The notes below the pieces were generated by a model that saw nothing but the letters and a program-made list of their open reading frames with translations, searched no databases and was not told where the DNA came from. A stretch of DNA of 64,000 nt from Gammaproteobacteria bacterium (GTDB taxonomy: Bacteria; Pseudomonadota; Gammaproteobacteria; Steroidobacterales; Foliamicaceae): positions 244,629 to 308,628 of the forward strand of contig WTGP01000008.1 in the NCBI GenBank assembly GCA_011523505.1, given 5' to 3'. Position numbers and translations under genes: made by a program. Position 1 is the stretch's first letter; each line of letters begins with the position of its first letter. Below are positions 63,612 through 64,000 of this stretch, one piece after another.

Positions 63612-63874
63612 GGGCTGGGACACTCCTTGTTCCTGGCAATAACTTTGGAAGCGGAAAGCGGACGAAAGGATTTCTCCGGAGCAGCAAAGGCACGGGTCAA
63701 TTCAGCCTTCAACCGCTCGAAGGCCTCGTGCTCCGACCGCTCCTTGTCCCGCCGGATCAGATCGCGCACATACTCGCTAACGTTCTCGTAGGAACCGTTC
63801 TCCCCCACATTGGCGGATAGGAAGTCACGCAATGCTCCGCTGAGCCGAACCGTAATTGTCGTTTTGCTTGGCAT
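63608..63874 (-). CDS. parD: ParD-like ribbon-helix-helix antitoxin
   Basis: 88 residues. TTITVRLSGALRDFLSANVGENGSYENVSEYVRDLIRRDKERSE contains an N-terminal RHH DNA-binding strand and helices typical of ParD antitoxins, followed by a flexible toxin-binding tail. The ATGA overlap with a parE remnant supports the family. With its toxin broken, it could be an orphan regulator or anti-toxin protecting against other ParE proteins. Confidence 0.85.
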   Translation of the reverse strand: MPSKTTITVRLSGALRDFLSANVGENGSYENVSEYVRDLIRRDKERSEHEAFERLKAELTRAFAAPEKSFRPLSASKVIARNKECPSP

Positions 63875-63903
63875 GGAGCGTTCTATTCGATGGAAGAAAA
63901 TTC

Positions 63904-63932
63904 AATATAACCAATATGTAATACCTATACAA
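63904..63932 (-). promoter_or_regulatory. AT-rich promoter for parD
   Basis: On the minus strand TTGTAT (-35, 63927-63932) and TATATT (-10, 63904-63909) are separated by exactly 17 bases, about 30 bases upstream of the parD ATG. The AT-rich stretch is unlike the rest of the window and fits a mobile toxin-antitoxin origin. Confidence 0.6.
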
Positions 63933-63965
63933 TCCGGCTGGGCCACATGTCAGCCCAAAGTTGTA

Positions 63966-64000
63966 ATGTCCCCTTTCTCCAAAGTACAGATGTCCCCTTT
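63966..64000. repeat. Direct repeat ATGTCCCCTTT at the right edge, possible insertion sequence end
   Basis: ATGTCCCCTTT occurs at 63966-63976 and again at 63990-64000, 24 bases apart. Repeated short units near the tip are seen at ends of IS21-type elements. The element, if real, lies outside the window, so this stays tentative. Confidence 0.35.

Overview
The window looks like a chromosomal segment of a GC-rich gammaproteobacterium (GC roughly two thirds by eye, not computed). Supporting signs are a bifunctional HisB, a fused aspartate kinase-diaminopimelate decarboxylase of the kind known from Xanthomonas relatives, the order infC-rpmI-rplT-pheS-pheT-ihfA-merR-tRNA-Pro, an infC gene that seems to start on a rare codon, and abundant TonB/Rieske/CoA catabolic genes. 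Many genes are translationally coupled through ATGA, GTGA or TTGA overlaps, and GTG/TTG starts are common.

Bases 1-16.4 kb are housekeeping. Histidine biosynthesis (hisC partial, hisB, hisH, hisA, hisF) runs on the plus strand. A convergent minus-strand operon carries perM-like, a D-2-hydroxyacid dehydrogenase, lysAC and a relocated stand-alone hisE. Next come tRNA-Pro(GGG) and the translation block merR, ihfA, pheT, pheS, rplT, rpmI, infC, thrS. PheT lacks the usual N-terminal tRNA-binding (EMAP/OB) insert.

Bases 16.5-32 kb are accessory. A Spy-like periplasmic protein, a DUF1838-like protein and an unknown secreted protein sit downstream of a tight minus-strand catabolic operon: Rieske oxygenase alpha and beta, acyl-CoA ligase, a thiolase-fold protein without the N-terminal catalytic Cys, a DUF35-SDR fusion, an SDR and a cyclase-family hydrolase. 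The thiolase-fold/DUF35 pair resembles acyl-CoA retro-aldolases of steroid side-chain degradation, but with the DUF35 domain fused to a dehydrogenase. Divergently, three paralogous serine hydrolases are interleaved with a DUF1801 protein and a secreted cytochrome c with an unfamiliar C-terminal half.

Bases 31.5-40.2 kb are a minus-strand run: coxG, coxS, coxL, coxM, coxD-like, coxE-like, gdhA and a cupin-like gene. CoxL has the AYRGAGR signature, so this is a form II (non-canonical) molybdenum hydroxylase rather than a proven CO dehydrogenase.

Bases 40.2-56.9 kb hold a DeoR regulator with a 14-bp direct repeat at its start, an amidase, two MmgE/PrpD proteins flanking a HyuA/HyuB pair, and a diverged Sua5/YrdC-like protein. 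A TonB receptor, two paralogous MFS carriers with a VOC protein between them, and a MoeA follow. Together these read as an uptake-and-catabolism island for an unknown, perhaps N-carbamoyl or cyclic amide, compound.

Bases 56.9-64 kb carry an omega-aminotransferase, two paralogous secreted TlpA-like thioredoxins flanking a MORN-repeat protein, an HTTM-like/DUF393 membrane protein, and a ParD antitoxin whose ParE partner survives only as a stop-interrupted stub. The right edge is AT-rich and shows a repeated ATGTCCCCTTT motif that may mark an insertion-sequence end.

No intergenic gap exceeds 300 bases. No CRISPR array or rRNA was seen.
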